DNA of 45,055 nucleotides from Flavobacterium sp. GTDB taxonomy: Bacteria; Bacteroidota; Bacteroidia; Flavobacteriales; Flavobacteriaceae. Shown piece after piece: positions 1 to 9,630 of this stretch. The position numbers were made by a program, and so were the translations under genes. The stretch lies in NCBI GenBank assembly GCA_010365135.1, contig JAAFGY010000009.1, forward strand, positions 1 through 45,055, given 5' to 3'. The notes beneath the pieces are model-generated. The model was not told the DNA's origin. It did no database searches and saw only the letters and a program-made list of their open reading frames with translations. The first letter of the stretch is position 1; the number at the start of each line of letters is the position of its first letter.

Positions 1-2
1 AA

Positions 3-866
3 GTAAAAGGTAAAGTAGTTGTAATCGCTGATTACGGTGCATTTATTGAAGTTGCTGAAGGTGTTGAAGGTTTGATCCACGTTTCTGAAATGTCATGGTC
101 TACTCATTTACGTTCTGCTCAAGATTTCGTAAAAGTAGGTGATATTGTTGAAGCTCAAATTTTAACATTAGACAGAGATGACCGTAAAATGTCATTAGGT
201 ATCAAACAATTGTCTCAAGACCCTTGGACTGATATTACTAGTAAATATCCTGTAGGTTCTAAACATTCAGGTATCGTTAGAAACTTTACAAACTTTGGTA
301 TTTTCGTAGAACTTGAAGAAGGTATCGACGGATTGATTTATATCTCTGACCTTTCTTGGACTAAGAAAATCAAACATCCATCTGAATTTGTAAATGTTGG
401 AGAGAAACTTGATGTAGTAGTATTAGAATTAGATGTTGACGGACGTAAATTATCTTTAGGTCACAAACAAACTACTGCTAATCCTTGGGATCAATACGAA
501 GATTCATTCGCAGTGGGAACTATCCACTCAGGTGAAATCTCTGAAATTGTTGACAAAGGAGCTACTGTAGAATTTGGAGATGATATCGTTGCTTTCATTC
601 CTACACGTCACCTTGAAAAAGAAGACGGTAAGAAATTGAAAAAAGGCGAATCAGCTGATTTCAAAGTAATCGAATTCAACAAAGAATTCAAAAGAGTAGT
701 AGCATCTCACACAGCTATTTTCCGTGAAGAAGAAGAAAAAGCAGTGAAAGCAGTTCAAGAAGCAGTTGCTTCGAACACAAATGCACCGGCTTCGACTCTT
801 GGAGATAACAATGATATTCTTGCTGGCTTGAAAGCCAAAATGGAAAAAAACGAAAAAAAGAAATAA
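3..866 (+). CDS. rpsA: 30S ribosomal protein S1, 3' part (partial)
   Basis: This is the C-terminal part of ribosomal protein S1, which binds mRNA on the 30S subunit and helps translation initiation. The reading frame is open from base 3, so the gene starts outside the window; the ORF-track ATG at 72 is an internal methionine. Three S1/OB-fold repeats can be followed: an incomplete one with GAFIEV and GLIHVSEMSW, a complete one with FGIFVELEEGIDGLIYISDLSW and DGRKLSLG, and a more diverged last one with VEFGDDIVAFIP. A lysine/glutamate-rich tail ends in EKNEKKK. A strong hairpin terminator follows. The diverged last repeat and charged tail are usual for S1. Identification is based on repeat sequence and is secure. 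Confidence 0.95.
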   Translation, partial: VKGKVVVIADYGAFIEVAEGVEGLIHVSEMSWSTHLRSAQDFVKVGDIVEAQILTLDRDDRKMSLGIKQLSQDPWTDITSKYPVGSKHSGIVRNFTNFGIFVELEEGIDGLIYISDLSWTKKIKHPSEFVNVGEKLDVVVLELDVDGRKLSLGHKQTTANPWDQYEDSFAVGTIHSGEISEIVDKGATVEFGDDIVAFIPTRHLEKEDGKKLKKGESADFKVIEFNKEFKRVVASHTAIFREEEEKAVKAVQEAVASNTNAPASTLGDNNDILAGLKAKMEKNEKKK

Positions 867-887
867 TCTTTTAATCGTTTGAATATA

Positions 888-919
888 GAAAGCTCCGCAA
901 ATTGCGGAGCTTTCTTTTT
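888..919 (+). terminator. Rho-independent terminator of rpsA
   Basis: A perfect 13-bp stem (GAAAGCTCCGCAA / TTGCGGAGCTTTC) with a one-base loop centre lies 21 bases after the rpsA stop codon and runs into a T-rich tail (TTTCTTTTTG). It is a typical intrinsic terminator. Confidence 0.9.
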
Positions 920-1105
920 GAAAGCACTACTATTTGTATGGTTTGAATTTTAAGTTTTTTTTGATTTTAAAATATTAAAATTAAGTTACATTAAGTTTTA
1001 TTGGATCTTAATTTTTAAGGGTTCCCAAGGCAGCCAAACAAAGAATAAGTTGCACTTTGTTATTGACACTATTTGTTTTTGTACTCTAATTTAAATTCAA
1101 AAAAA

Positions 1106-1159
1106 ATGAAAACTATAAAACAAATTATTACTGTTGAAAATCAAACTTTTAACCGTTAA
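1106..1159 (+). CDS. Possible 17-residue mini-ORF of unknown function
   Basis: The 298-base gap between rpsA and the CDF gene holds one small open frame, MKTIKQIITVENQTFNR. It follows an A-rich stretch (AAAAAAATG) of the kind used as a translation start in this phylum. Its end overlaps a small palindrome, AACCGTTAAACGGTT. No homology is recognised and no good promoter is visible, so it may be a chance ORF. The rest of the gap, beyond the rpsA terminator, is AT-rich with no other recognisable content. Confidence 0.2.
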   Translation: MKTIKQIITVENQTFNR

Positions 1160-1163
1160 ACGG

Positions 1164-2102
1164 TTATTTCCATTCCTGTAAATCGGGTTCGATATAAATG
1201 TATTTAGCCTCAGGTCTGCTGGTTCTTAATTCTTTTTCAAAATTATTGATCAATTCGCTGATGGATTGGGAATTTAGATCGGCAGCGCATTTTAGTTTGA
1301 TGCAAACCAATACTTCTCTGGGGCCTTGTTGAATTGTTCTGCAGTTGATAACTTCAATAATATTTGGATTATTTTCTGCAATTGTATCAATCGTTTCTCT
1401 AATTATAGGATCAGCACTTTCTCCAATTAAGAGTGATTTTACTTCTACAGCCAAAAAGACGGCAACCAAAATCAAAATGATTCCAATAAATAATGATCCT
1501 ATAGCATCGTAACGACTGTCACTTGTAAAATAGGAAAGTAAAAGGAAGGCAATAGCAACTAATAAACCTAAAACGGCTGCTGAGTTTTCGCCAAAAATAA
1601 CAATCAAATCACTGTCTTTAGTGGAACGCAAATAATTAAAAAAACCGTTATTTCTTCTTCGTTTATTCAATTCCTTGATATTGGAAAGAGTAGCATAACC
1701 TTCTAACGCAAGACCAAATACCAAAACTCCAATTGCCCAAGCTATGTCGTGAACGGGTTCGGGATTGTTGTATTTATGAATTCCTTCGTACACGGAAAAC
1801 ATTCCACCAATAGAAAACAATAACATAGCTACCATAAAGGACCAAAAATATACTGACTTTCCGTAGCCAAAAGGATGCAAGTCGTCAGCGGGTTTTTCAG
1901 ATTGTTTTACCCCAACTAATAACAAAACTTGATTGGCACAGTCGGCAGTGGAGTGGATGGTTTCGGCCAGCATTGCTCCAGAGCCGGTCATAAAAGCTGC
2001 AAAACCTTTTGAAATTACGATGACCAAATTCACAAGTAAACTTTGAATAATGTGGTGATTGCTCGAGTCTTTTGCCATTTTTGATTTAGAATTATGCTCC
2101 AT
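1164..2102 (-). CDS. Cation diffusion facilitator (CDF) family transporter
   Basis: This inner-membrane proton-coupled divalent metal exporter belongs to the CDF/ZnT family (usual substrates Zn, Co, Fe or Mn). Its 312 residues are normal for the family. TM2 carries the metal-site signature AETIHSTADCANQ (H-x-x-x-D pattern), and the loop after it has the conserved HPFGYGKSVYFW. About six hydrophobic segments fall between residues 20 and 225, followed by a cytoplasmic C-terminal domain of about 85 residues. The intracellular stretch LNKRRRNNG is basic rather than His-rich, so substrate cannot be predicted. It lies downstream of pheT but is separated from it by a terminator, so it is probably transcribed on its own. 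The resemblance is to the ZnT9-like branch of the family. Confidence 0.88.
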   Translation of the reverse strand: MEHNSKSKMAKDSSNHHIIQSLLVNLVIVISKGFAAFMTGSGAMLAETIHSTADCANQVLLLVGVKQSEKPADDLHPFGYGKSVYFWSFMVAMLLFSIGGMFSVYEGIHKYNNPEPVHDIAWAIGVLVFGLALEGYATLSNIKELNKRRRNNGFFNYLRSTKDSDLIVIFGENSAAVLGLLVAIAFLLLSYFTSDSRYDAIGSLFIGIILILVAVFLAVEVKSLLIGESADPIIRETIDTIAENNPNIIEVINCRTIQQGPREVLVCIKLKCAADLNSQSISELINNFEKELRTSRPEAKYIYIEPDLQEWK

Positions 2103-2160
2103 AAAATGTTTTTAAAATCTTCTAAAAAGCCATTGTATAGCTTTTCAAATAGTCTTTCTT

Positions 2161-2200
2161 TTAAAAAAAATATCCCAATTCAATGAACTGGGATATTTTG
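2161..2200 (-). terminator. Rho-independent terminator of pheT
   Basis: An 11-bp stem (AAAATATCCCA / TGGGATATTTT on the plus strand) is followed on the minus strand by a run of eight T. It sits immediately after the pheT stop and separates pheT from the CDF gene. Confidence 0.85.
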
Positions 2201-2213
2201 TAATAAGAATATT

Positions 2214-4634
2214 TTATCTTAAGCTTGCACCCAATTCTGTTTCAAAATTATTTTGTAATCGACCCATAATTTTGTCAATTTGAACATCGGTCAGCGTTTT
2301 TGAATTGTCTTGAATGGTGAAACTTACCGCATACGATTTCTTGCCTTCCGGAAGATTTTTGCCTTGGTACACATCAAATAAATTAATGTCTTTCAAGAGT
2401 GATTTTTCCGTTTGTCGGGCAAGATTGTAAATAGTGTCGAATGAAACATTTTCATCCAATAATAAGGATAAATCTCTGCGAACTTCAGGATATTTCGGTA
2501 TTCCGGTGTATTTAATTTTATTAGAAAGCAGTTTCAGAATTAAATCCCAATTGAAATCGGCGAATAAAACTTCTTGTTTGATATCGAAATGTTTCAAAAT
2601 TGATTTTTTCACCACACCATATTCTACTAGAACATCATTCCCAAAACCAATTGCTATTCCTTCTGAAAAAACATCAGAAACTACAGGAATATTTTGCGTT
2701 TTTTGAATTCCTAATCTCGAAAGAACAGCATTTACATACCCTTTTAATAAAAAGAAATCGGTAGGTTTTTGTGCATTTGTCCAACTTTCCTGGTTTCTAT
2801 CTCCAGTGATGAACATCGTTAAATGTTTGTGTTCTTCATAACCAGAATCGAATTTATGATACGTTTTTCCGAACTCAAAAAATTTCAAATCCGAATTTCT
2901 ACGATTGATGTTATAAGATAAAGCTTCAAGTCCGGAGAACAACAACGATTGTCGCATTGCTGCCAAATCATTGCTTAATGGATTTAGAATTATCACATTG
3001 TGTTCCTCTTTCAACATTTCCGACAATTTAACGTAAGCAGATGTTGTTAATGAATTCGCCATCATTTCATTGAAACCTTGAGAATTCAATTGGTTAGCAA
3101 TGACATTTTGAACTTTATAATCTTCAGTTCTTGGAGCAATGGAAACCGTGGCATTTAGTTTTTCCGAAAATTTGATATTGTTGTATCCATAAACCCTGAG
3201 GATTTCTTCGATAACGTCAATTTCTCTTTGTACATCAACACGATAGGCCGGAATTATTAAGCCTAATCCAGCATCAGAAACACTATTTATTTTGATTTCT
3301 AATGAGGCCAAAATGTTTTTAATGATTTCCTTAGGCAATTCCTGACCGATAATTTTCTTCACATTGTTGAAATTCAAAACCACAGGAAAGTCTTCAATTT
3401 TCTTTGGATATACATCCACAATATCCGATGTGATTTCGCCACCAGCGACTTCTTGTATCAACAAAGCCGCGCGTTTCAAGGCATATTCCGTGATGGTTGG
3501 GTCAATTCCTCTTTCAAAACGAAAGGAAGCATCGGTATTTAATTGGTGTCTTTTGGCACTTTTTCGAATACTCACAGGATTAAAATAGGCGCTTTCTAGG
3601 AAAATTGCAGTAGTCGTTTCAGAAACACCCGAACTTTTTCCACCAAAAACTCCTGCAATGCACAAAGGTCCATTTTCATCACAAATCATTAAATCCTCTT
3701 CGTGCAGAATTCTTTCTACATCATCAAGCGTGGTAAATTTGGTTCCCGATGGAAGTGTTTTTACAATAATTTTACCATTGATTTTTGAAGCATCAAAGGC
3801 GTGAAGTGGTTGTCCTAATTCGTGCAAAACATAATTAGTAACATCGACAATATTATTTTTTGGATTGATCCCAATAGCTTTCAATCTGTTTTGCAACCAA
3901 GCTGGTGATGGTTTTATTGCAATTCCAGAAATGGTAACTCCGCAATATCGTGGCGCCAATAATGGTTTTTCGACGCTAACACCAATTTTCAAGGTTCTTT
4001 TATCGACTCTAAAATTGCTCACAGAGGGTGTAATGAACTCAACATTAACGCCAGTTTGCGATAATCCCGCTCTTAAATCACGAGCAGTTCCTAGATGACT
4101 CATTGCATCGGCACGATTCGGTGTGAGCCCAATTTCGAAAACTTCGTCATTTTCTATTTTAAAAACAGTCGCTGCAAGAGTTCCGGCAGCTATTGCATTG
4201 TCGAGTATCATAATTCCATCATGACTTTCGCCAAGACCTAATTCGTCTTCGGCACAAATCATTCCGTGGCTTTCTTGACCTCTAATTTTTCCTTTTTTGA
4301 TTTGAAAAGCAACACCTTCTTTGTCGTATAAAGTGGTTCCAATAGTAGCAACAGGCACTTTTTGACCCGCAGCAACATTAGGTGCACCACAAACAATTTG
4401 AACAGGAATTCCGTCGCCCAAATCTACTGTAGTCACTTTCAATCTATCAGCATCAGGATGTTGAACGCAAGTAAGGACGTGGCCTACAACAATTCCTTCT
4501 AGTCCTCCTTTTACCGATTGGTATTTTTCGACCATTTCTACCTCGAGACCTAAATCGGTTAGTAAAGCAGCAGTTTCATCGGATTTCCAGTCTATTTTTA
4601 TGAATTGTTTTAACCAGTTGTAAGATATTTTCAT
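2214..4634 (-). CDS. pheT: Phenylalanine--tRNA ligase beta subunit
   Basis: This is the beta subunit of the alpha2-beta2 enzyme that charges tRNA-Phe in the cytoplasm. The 806 residues match the usual bacterial length. Domains in order: N-terminal segment MKISYNWLKQFI; tRNA-binding OB domain at about 40-150 (VGHVLTCVQHPDADRLKV); B3/B4 editing domain at about 210-390 (GVFGGKSSGVSETT, SFRFERGIDP); B5 domain at about 400-475; catalytic-like core at about 480-690; FDX-ACB anticodon-binding domain from about 712 (YTGIPKYPEVRRDLSLLL). pheS is not adjacent, as is common in this phylum. A perfect Bacteroidota promoter lies upstream and a terminator downstream, so it is probably monocistronic. Confidence 0.97.
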   Translation of the reverse strand: MKISYNWLKQFIKIDWKSDETAALLTDLGLEVEMVEKYQSVKGGLEGIVVGHVLTCVQHPDADRLKVTTVDLGDGIPVQIVCGAPNVAAGQKVPVATIGTTLYDKEGVAFQIKKGKIRGQESHGMICAEDELGLGESHDGIMILDNAIAAGTLAATVFKIENDEVFEIGLTPNRADAMSHLGTARDLRAGLSQTGVNVEFITPSVSNFRVDKRTLKIGVSVEKPLLAPRYCGVTISGIAIKPSPAWLQNRLKAIGINPKNNIVDVTNYVLHELGQPLHAFDASKINGKIIVKTLPSGTKFTTLDDVERILHEEDLMICDENGPLCIAGVFGGKSSGVSETTTAIFLESAYFNPVSIRKSAKRHQLNTDASFRFERGIDPTITEYALKRAALLIQEVAGGEITSDIVDVYPKKIEDFPVVLNFNNVKKIIGQELPKEIIKNILASLEIKINSVSDAGLGLIIPAYRVDVQREIDVIEEILRVYGYNNIKFSEKLNATVSIAPRTEDYKVQNVIANQLNSQGFNEMMANSLTTSAYVKLSEMLKEEHNVIILNPLSNDLAAMRQSLLFSGLEALSYNINRRNSDLKFFEFGKTYHKFDSGYEEHKHLTMFITGDRNQESWTNAQKPTDFFLLKGYVNAVLSRLGIQKTQNIPVVSDVFSEGIAIGFGNDVLVEYGVVKKSILKHFDIKQEVLFADFNWDLILKLLSNKIKYTGIPKYPEVRRDLSLLLDENVSFDTIYNLARQTEKSLLKDINLFDVYQGKNLPEGKKSYAVSFTIQDNSKTLTDVQIDKIMGRLQNNFETELGASLR

Positions 4635-4661
4635 TGTATTTGTTGTAAATTTTCAAAGATG

Positions 4662-4692
4662 CAAAGATAATCAATGTTTCTTGAGGTTCAAA
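4662..4692 (-). promoter_or_regulatory. Bacteroidota-type promoter of pheT
   Basis: On the minus strand, TTTG is followed after exactly 19 bases by TATCTTTG. This matches the -33/-7 consensus of the Bacteroidota housekeeping sigma factor. The -7 box ends about 27 bases before the pheT start codon. Confidence 0.75.
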
Positions 4693-4750
4693 GCTAGAAG
4701 GGACAAACTTGAAAGTCTTTTTGTAATTTATTTTAACTGAAAATAAGGTT

Positions 4751-6064
4751 TTAAAAGGACAGATTTCCAGCCAATTCTTTCAATAAAATTTCTGTCCTTT
4801 TCGCTTGAAATTGTGCATTGCTGTAATTGACTTTGGCATTGACATAATTCAATTGTGCCGTTCTGAATTCTAAAGTTGTGATGGTTCCAATGCGAAATTT
4901 ATCCATCGTAATGTCTAAGTTTTGCTTGGCTATAGTTTCGTTTTCATTTTCTAAATTAATCAATTCTAGATTGGTCAAATACGTTTGATAGTAGGATGCT
5001 AGTTGCGAATTCAGTTTTTGATTTTGTAGATCTATTGCCAATTTTGCATTATCAATTTCAATTTTAGCAATTTTTTCATTGCGGTTTTGAGCAGATCCAT
5101 CAAACAAATTGATAGAAGCTTTGAGTCCATAATTCAAACCACGTGACGATGATTGGGTTGTAAATCCAAGACCAGATTGACTGTCTGCAAAATTATAACC
5201 AGAAGTCAAGTTTACAGTTGGATATCGATCGCCTTTAATTTGTTTTAATTGCAATTCCGAAATTCGTTGGTTGATAATTTGGGTTTCTAATTCTGGATTT
5301 TGTTTCTCGGCTAAAGCAGTCAATTCCGAAAGTAGTAAGTTTTTGTCCACCGCAATATCATCTACCACTTTAAAATCAATTGTTGGATCACGAGCCATCA
5401 CCTCATTTAACAAAATTTTCGTATTGGCATACAACTCTTTTTGTCTTAATTGATTTGTTTTGTCCGTATTCAGATCCACTTGTGCATTCAAAACCTCTAA
5501 TTTTGATGCTTTTCCAATAGTAAATCGGTTTTTTGCTAAAGTCAATCGCTGATTTGAAATTTCAATAGTTGTGTCCAATGCCGCCAATTGTTGCTGTTGG
5601 TTTACCAATTGATAATACACCGAATTTAAGTTGCTTATTTTAGTTAAAATCGTATATTTTAATTGAGTTTCTCCTAACTTTTGCAGTTGTTTCAATTGGT
5701 CTAATCGGGCAAACATTTTAAAACCGTCAAAAATGGTCCAATCCAAACCCACACCATAACTTAAACTACTACTTTTTGCATTATCAAGCGAATTGACAGT
5801 TCCGTCGGAACGTGTTTGCGAAAGGTTTTGAATGCCATTATTGTCTGTTAAATTTGCAGTTACTTGGGGCAACATTCCAGCATTTCCGGAGGTCACATTG
5901 GTTTTATTGATATTTAAATTGTTCGATGCTATTTTGATTTCATAATTATTTTCCAATGCAATTTTCACAGCATCTTCAATAGTTAGGATTTCTTGTGCAT
6001 TTGTTTTTACAATGCAAAACAAGCATAAAACTAGAGTTTGAAAGTGGACTTTAAAATTTGTCAT
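4751..6064 (-). CDS. TolC family outer membrane efflux protein
   Basis: This is the outer-membrane channel of a tripartite efflux pump, forming the exit duct through the periplasm and outer membrane. The 437 residues are normal for the family. It starts with a short signal peptide (hydrophobic core LVLCLFCIV, then NAQ). Two repeats of long alpha-helical coiled segments follow, each beginning with the family pattern (AVKIALENNYEIKIA near the start; LELINLENENETIAKQNLDI in the second half), with the typical ending LEFRTAQLNYVNAKVNYSNA. It begins 2 bases after the RND permease stop codon, so it is the last gene of the efflux operon. Confidence 0.9.
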   Translation of the reverse strand: MTNFKVHFQTLVLCLFCIVKTNAQEILTIEDAVKIALENNYEIKIASNNLNINKTNVTSGNAGMLPQVTANLTDNNGIQNLSQTRSDGTVNSLDNAKSSSLSYGVGLDWTIFDGFKMFARLDQLKQLQKLGETQLKYTILTKISNLNSVYYQLVNQQQQLAALDTTIEISNQRLTLAKNRFTIGKASKLEVLNAQVDLNTDKTNQLRQKELYANTKILLNEVMARDPTIDFKVVDDIAVDKNLLLSELTALAEKQNPELETQIINQRISELQLKQIKGDRYPTVNLTSGYNFADSQSGLGFTTQSSSRGLNYGLKASINLFDGSAQNRNEKIAKIEIDNAKLAIDLQNQKLNSQLASYYQTYLTNLELINLENENETIAKQNLDITMDKFRIGTITTLEFRTAQLNYVNAKVNYSNAQFQAKRTEILLKELAGNLSF

Positions 6065-6066
6065 AA

Positions 6067-9000
6067 TTATTTAATTTCTTTTTCATATTCTTCGATATGA
6101 TCAAATTCAGGATAATGTTTTCTGGCTTTGGACCACATTAAATACAAGGCTGGAATTACAAATAAAGTTAATACCAAGGAGAATATTGTGCCACCAACGA
6201 TGACAACTCCCATTCCCATTCTACTTTTTGATGCTGCTCCAAGTGACATTGCGATTGGTAAAGCGCCCAATGAAATCGCTAAACTGGTCATTAAAATTGG
6301 TCGCAGTCTTGATTCGGCAGCTTCCATAATGGCTTCAAATTTTGGTTTTCCCAATTCTCGCAATTGATTGGCAAATTCCACAATTAAAATTCCGTTTTTG
6401 GTTACCAAACCGATGAGCATTACCGTTCCAATTTGGCTAAAAATATTCCAAGTTTGCCCAAATAACCACAACGAGAATAAAGCTCCTGCCACCGCCATTG
6501 GTACTGTCAAAATGATAATAAACGGGTCGATAAAACTTTCGAATTGTGCTGCCAATATCAAAAATATCAACAACAAAGCCAGTCCAAAAGCAAAGGAAGT
6601 ATTGGAACTACTTTCGACAAAATCACGGGATTCTCCTCCCAAATCGGTGGTGAAACTATCGTCTAAAACTTTGGCTTTTATTTCATTCATGGCGTCAATT
6701 CCATCGCTAATGCTTTTGTCTGGCGCCAATCCTGCATAAACTGTCGCCGACATATACCGGTTATTATGATACAATTGCGGCGGATTGCTTTTTTCTTCGA
6801 TGGTCACGACATTGTCCATTTGAATTAATTCTCCTTTGTTATTTTTAACAAACATCGAAGTTAAATCTAACGGTTTCGAACGGTCTTTTTGGTCAAATTG
6901 TCCAATGACCTGGTATTGTTTTCCGTTTCTCATAAAATAGCCAAAACGTTGTCCACTCAGCGAAAGTTGCAAAGTTTGAGCAATGTCAATGACAGAAATT
7001 CCCAAACTCTCCGCTTTTTCTCTATCGATGGTAACATTGATTTCGGGTTTGTTGAATTTTAGATTAACATCTGTTATGGAAAAAGTGTCATTTTTAGCCG
7101 CTTCGTCCATAAATAGCGGAATTTTTTCTTGCAATTTTTCAAAGTTTGGAGCCTGAATAATATACTGAATAGGCAAACCTCCACGTCTGTTTACTGAAAT
7201 CGTAGGTTGTTCTGTCACCGAAGTTTTGGCTTCAGGATATTTCTTGGTCCATTTGGTTAATTTATCGGCTATTTCTTTTTGAGATCTCTTTCTTTCGCTT
7301 GGATCTGACAATGCAAGTCTAATTCTTCCGCTGTTTGACGCAGAAGCAATAAAACCAGGCGAAGTAATTACTAAAGCTACTTTTTTCTCAGGAATTGAAT
7401 CGTCAATTAATCGTGAAATTTCTTGCATAAAACGATCTGTGTATTCATATGAAGAACCTTCGGCCGTGGTCACGCTCATAGTTACAGCACTTCGATCGTC
7501 GTAAGGAGCCGTTTCTTTTTGTAGCAAATTAAAAAATAAAACAATCAGTCCAAAACAGGCAATCAATATGGGAAACGTTAACCATTTTCTTTTCATAAAC
7601 CGTCCTAAAGCCTCGGCATAACCGCTATTTAATTTTTGGAAATAGGGCTCGGATGCCATATAAAATTTCGACTTTTTTTGTTCGCCACCTTTCATTAAAT
7701 ACGCATTCAACATGGGTGTTAATGTCAGTGAAACAAAGGCCGATATTAATACAGCAGCACCAATGACGACGCCAAATTCCCTAAACAATCGACCCACAAA
7801 TCCTTCGAGAAAAATCACGGGTAAAAATACCGCTGCCAAGGTTATGGAAATAGAAATTACAGCAAAAAAGATTTCATTCGACCCTTTAATTGCCGCTTCA
7901 ATTGGCGACATTCCTTCTTCCACTTTTTTGAAAATATTTTCGGTAACCACGATTCCATCGTCGACAACTAATCCTGTTGCGAGAACAACAGCTAGTAAAG
8001 TCAAGACATTTATCGAAAATCCAAAAAGCCACATTATAAAGAAAGTCGCAATCAGCGAAACCGGAATATCAATCAATGGACGGAAAGCAATTGCCCAATC
8101 TCTAAAAAACAAATAGATGATTAGAATTACTAGAATTAATGATATTCCTAATGTTTCCGCTACTTCAAGAACAGATTTTTTTACAAAAAGAGTAGTGTCA
8201 ATTGCAATATTGAGTTTAATATCTTTTGGTAAATCCTTTTTTAAAGTTTCTACTTGTTTGTAAAACTCCTTCGAAATTTCGAGATAATTAGCTCCTGGCA
8301 TCGGTACAATTCCAATTCCAACTAATGGTAAACCGGATTGTGAAAGTCTAGTTTCAATGTTTTCGGGACCTAGAACTGCCGAGCCTACATCGCTCAAACG
8401 GACTATTTTTTCTCCTTCAGTGCGAATAATAATATTGTTGAATTCTTCGGGAGTGGAAAGATTTCCAACTGTTTTTACCGTCAATTCTGTATTATTTCCC
8501 GTCAATTTTCCCGATGGTAATTCTACGTTTTGTTTGTTTAAAGCGTCCCTAACTTCGGAAACGGTGCAACCATAAGAGGCTAATTTTATGGGATCAATCC
8601 ACAACCGCATCGCGAATTTTTTTTGTCCCCAAATTTGAACACCACTGACACCTGGAATGGTTTCTATTCGCTGTGAAATCACATTTTCGGCATAATCGCT
8701 CAGTTCCAATTCGTTTCGAGAATCAGATTGAATAGTCATCGAAATGATGGCATCACTATTGGCGTCAGCCTTAGAAACTACAGGAGGTGCATCAATATCT
8801 TTTGGTAAGCTTCTTACGGCTTGCGAAACTTTATCACGAACATCATTGGCAGCCTCTTCCAGATTTTTATTCAAATTGAATTCGATTGTTATATTGCTAC
8901 TTCCTTGTGTGCTCGAAGAAGTTATGTTTCGAATGCCGTCAATCGAATTGATTGCTTTTTCAAGTGGTTCCGTAATTTGAGATTCAATAATATCCGAATT

Positions 9001-9162
9001 GGCTCCCGAATAATTAGTTCGAATCGAAATTTGTGCCGGATCTATCGAAGGAAATTCTCTAACACCCAGAAAACTGTAGCCAATAATTCCAAACAAAACG
9101 ATGGTTAGGTTTAGAACGATGGTCAATACAGGTCTTTTTATGCTTATTGTGGATAAACTCAT
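6067..9162 (-). CDS. Efflux RND transporter permease (AcrB/MexB, HAE-1 type)
   Basis: This inner-membrane proton-driven pump is the central part of the tripartite exporter. The 1031 residues match the HAE-1 family. It opens with the classic N-terminus (SIKRPVLTIVLNLTIVLFG, then a TM helix). Twelve TM segments are inferred in the usual 1+5 and 1+5 arrangement around two large periplasmic loops. The proton-relay aspartates are visible in TM4 (GLVVDDGIVVTENIF), and the TM10 lysine is in TKNGILIVEFA. The R1-R4-type signature SRLRPILMTSLA is present near the C-terminus. Likely substrates are drugs, bile-salt-like compounds or lipids; the sequence does not decide. The adaptor lies upstream, but a broken gene and a tandem repeat separate them. 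TolC follows directly. Confidence 0.94.
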   Translation of the reverse strand: MSLSTISIKRPVLTIVLNLTIVLFGIIGYSFLGVREFPSIDPAQISIRTNYSGANSDIIESQITEPLEKAINSIDGIRNITSSSTQGSSNITIEFNLNKNLEEAANDVRDKVSQAVRSLPKDIDAPPVVSKADANSDAIISMTIQSDSRNELELSDYAENVISQRIETIPGVSGVQIWGQKKFAMRLWIDPIKLASYGCTVSEVRDALNKQNVELPSGKLTGNNTELTVKTVGNLSTPEEFNNIIIRTEGEKIVRLSDVGSAVLGPENIETRLSQSGLPLVGIGIVPMPGANYLEISKEFYKQVETLKKDLPKDIKLNIAIDTTLFVKKSVLEVAETLGISLILVILIIYLFFRDWAIAFRPLIDIPVSLIATFFIMWLFGFSINVLTLLAVVLATGLVVDDGIVVTENIFKKVEEGMSPIEAAIKGSNEIFFAVISISITLAAVFLPVIFLEGFVGRLFREFGVVIGAAVLISAFVSLTLTPMLNAYLMKGGEQKKSKFYMASEPYFQKLNSGYAEALGRFMKRKWLTFPILIACFGLIVLFFNLLQKETAPYDDRSAVTMSVTTAEGSSYEYTDRFMQEISRLIDDSIPEKKVALVITSPGFIASASNSGRIRLALSDPSERKRSQKEIADKLTKWTKKYPEAKTSVTEQPTISVNRRGGLPIQYIIQAPNFEKLQEKIPLFMDEAAKNDTFSITDVNLKFNKPEINVTIDREKAESLGISVIDIAQTLQLSLSGQRFGYFMRNGKQYQVIGQFDQKDRSKPLDLTSMFVKNNKGELIQMDNVVTIEEKSNPPQLYHNNRYMSATVYAGLAPDKSISDGIDAMNEIKAKVLDDSFTTDLGGESRDFVESSSNTSFAFGLALLLIFLILAAQFESFIDPFIIILTVPMAVAGALFSLWLFGQTWNIFSQIGTVMLIGLVTKNGILIVEFANQLRELGKPKFEAIMEAAESRLRPILMTSLAISLGALPIAMSLGAASKSRMGMGVVIVGGTIFSLVLTLFVIPALYLMWSKARKHYPEFDHIEEYEKEIK

Positions 9163-9228
9163 TTAGGATATACGATTTTTGAAATTAGATGTACGGATAT
9201 TATAAGTCCGAAATACATTATTTTTATA

Positions 9229-9598
9229 TTATTTAGTGCTATTGATTCTTGCCGTTTTTATTGATGATACCGTGATTGCAACTAATTCATTTGCTTCTTT
9301 TAGGAGAATTTCAATTTCGGGATTTAGATTCAATCTTTCGATAACTGTTATTTCAAGAAGAATTTCAAGAAAAAAAATGACTTTCATCCGCTTCTTCTTC
9401 AACGATTTTCAATTTATTAATAAAATCGGCAGCTGATTTTGCTCTTTGAGAAGCTCTATAATTTGCTCCTACAGAGCTGGAACATCTAATAAGTTGATTG
9501 ACATATGCATTATATTCCCTAGTTTTTGGCAGTTTGCTACAAAGTATCCAACAATCGAGGGCAAACTTTTTAGTTCTTTTTAGCATTATTTCTTTCAT
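9229..9598 (-). pseudogene. Four-helix-bundle protein (23S rRNA IVS protein type), frameshifted
   Basis: The 77-residue ORF (ATG at 9598) carries the family signature: LPKTREYNAYVNQLIRCSS, then SVGANYRASQRAKSAADF and KIVEEEADES. It stops early in HFFS. The rest of the family sequence continues in another frame: after removing one base from the run of eight A (plus strand, 9370-9377) the product reads on as FFLEILLEITVIERLNLN and ends at 9229, giving 122 residues, the family's usual length. The gene is therefore full length except for a one-base insertion in a homopolymer. This could be a real inactivation, a slippery site or a sequencing error. The family's function is unknown; members occur in rRNA intervening sequences and as stand-alone genes. 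It sits inside the efflux operon, same strand. Confidence 0.85.
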
Positions 9599-9630
9599 CT
9601 CTAATCTTAAGTATTGTTAAAAATATCTGT

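Noticed and set aside
7712-8116. Plus-strand ORF of 134 residues antisense to the RND permease
   Set aside because: It lies wholly within the permease and its sequence is low-complexity shadow of the membrane protein codons.
9236-9436. Plus-strand ORF of 66 residues antisense to the four-helix-bundle gene
   Set aside because: It is a shadow of the frameshifted minus-strand gene and has no recognisable motif.
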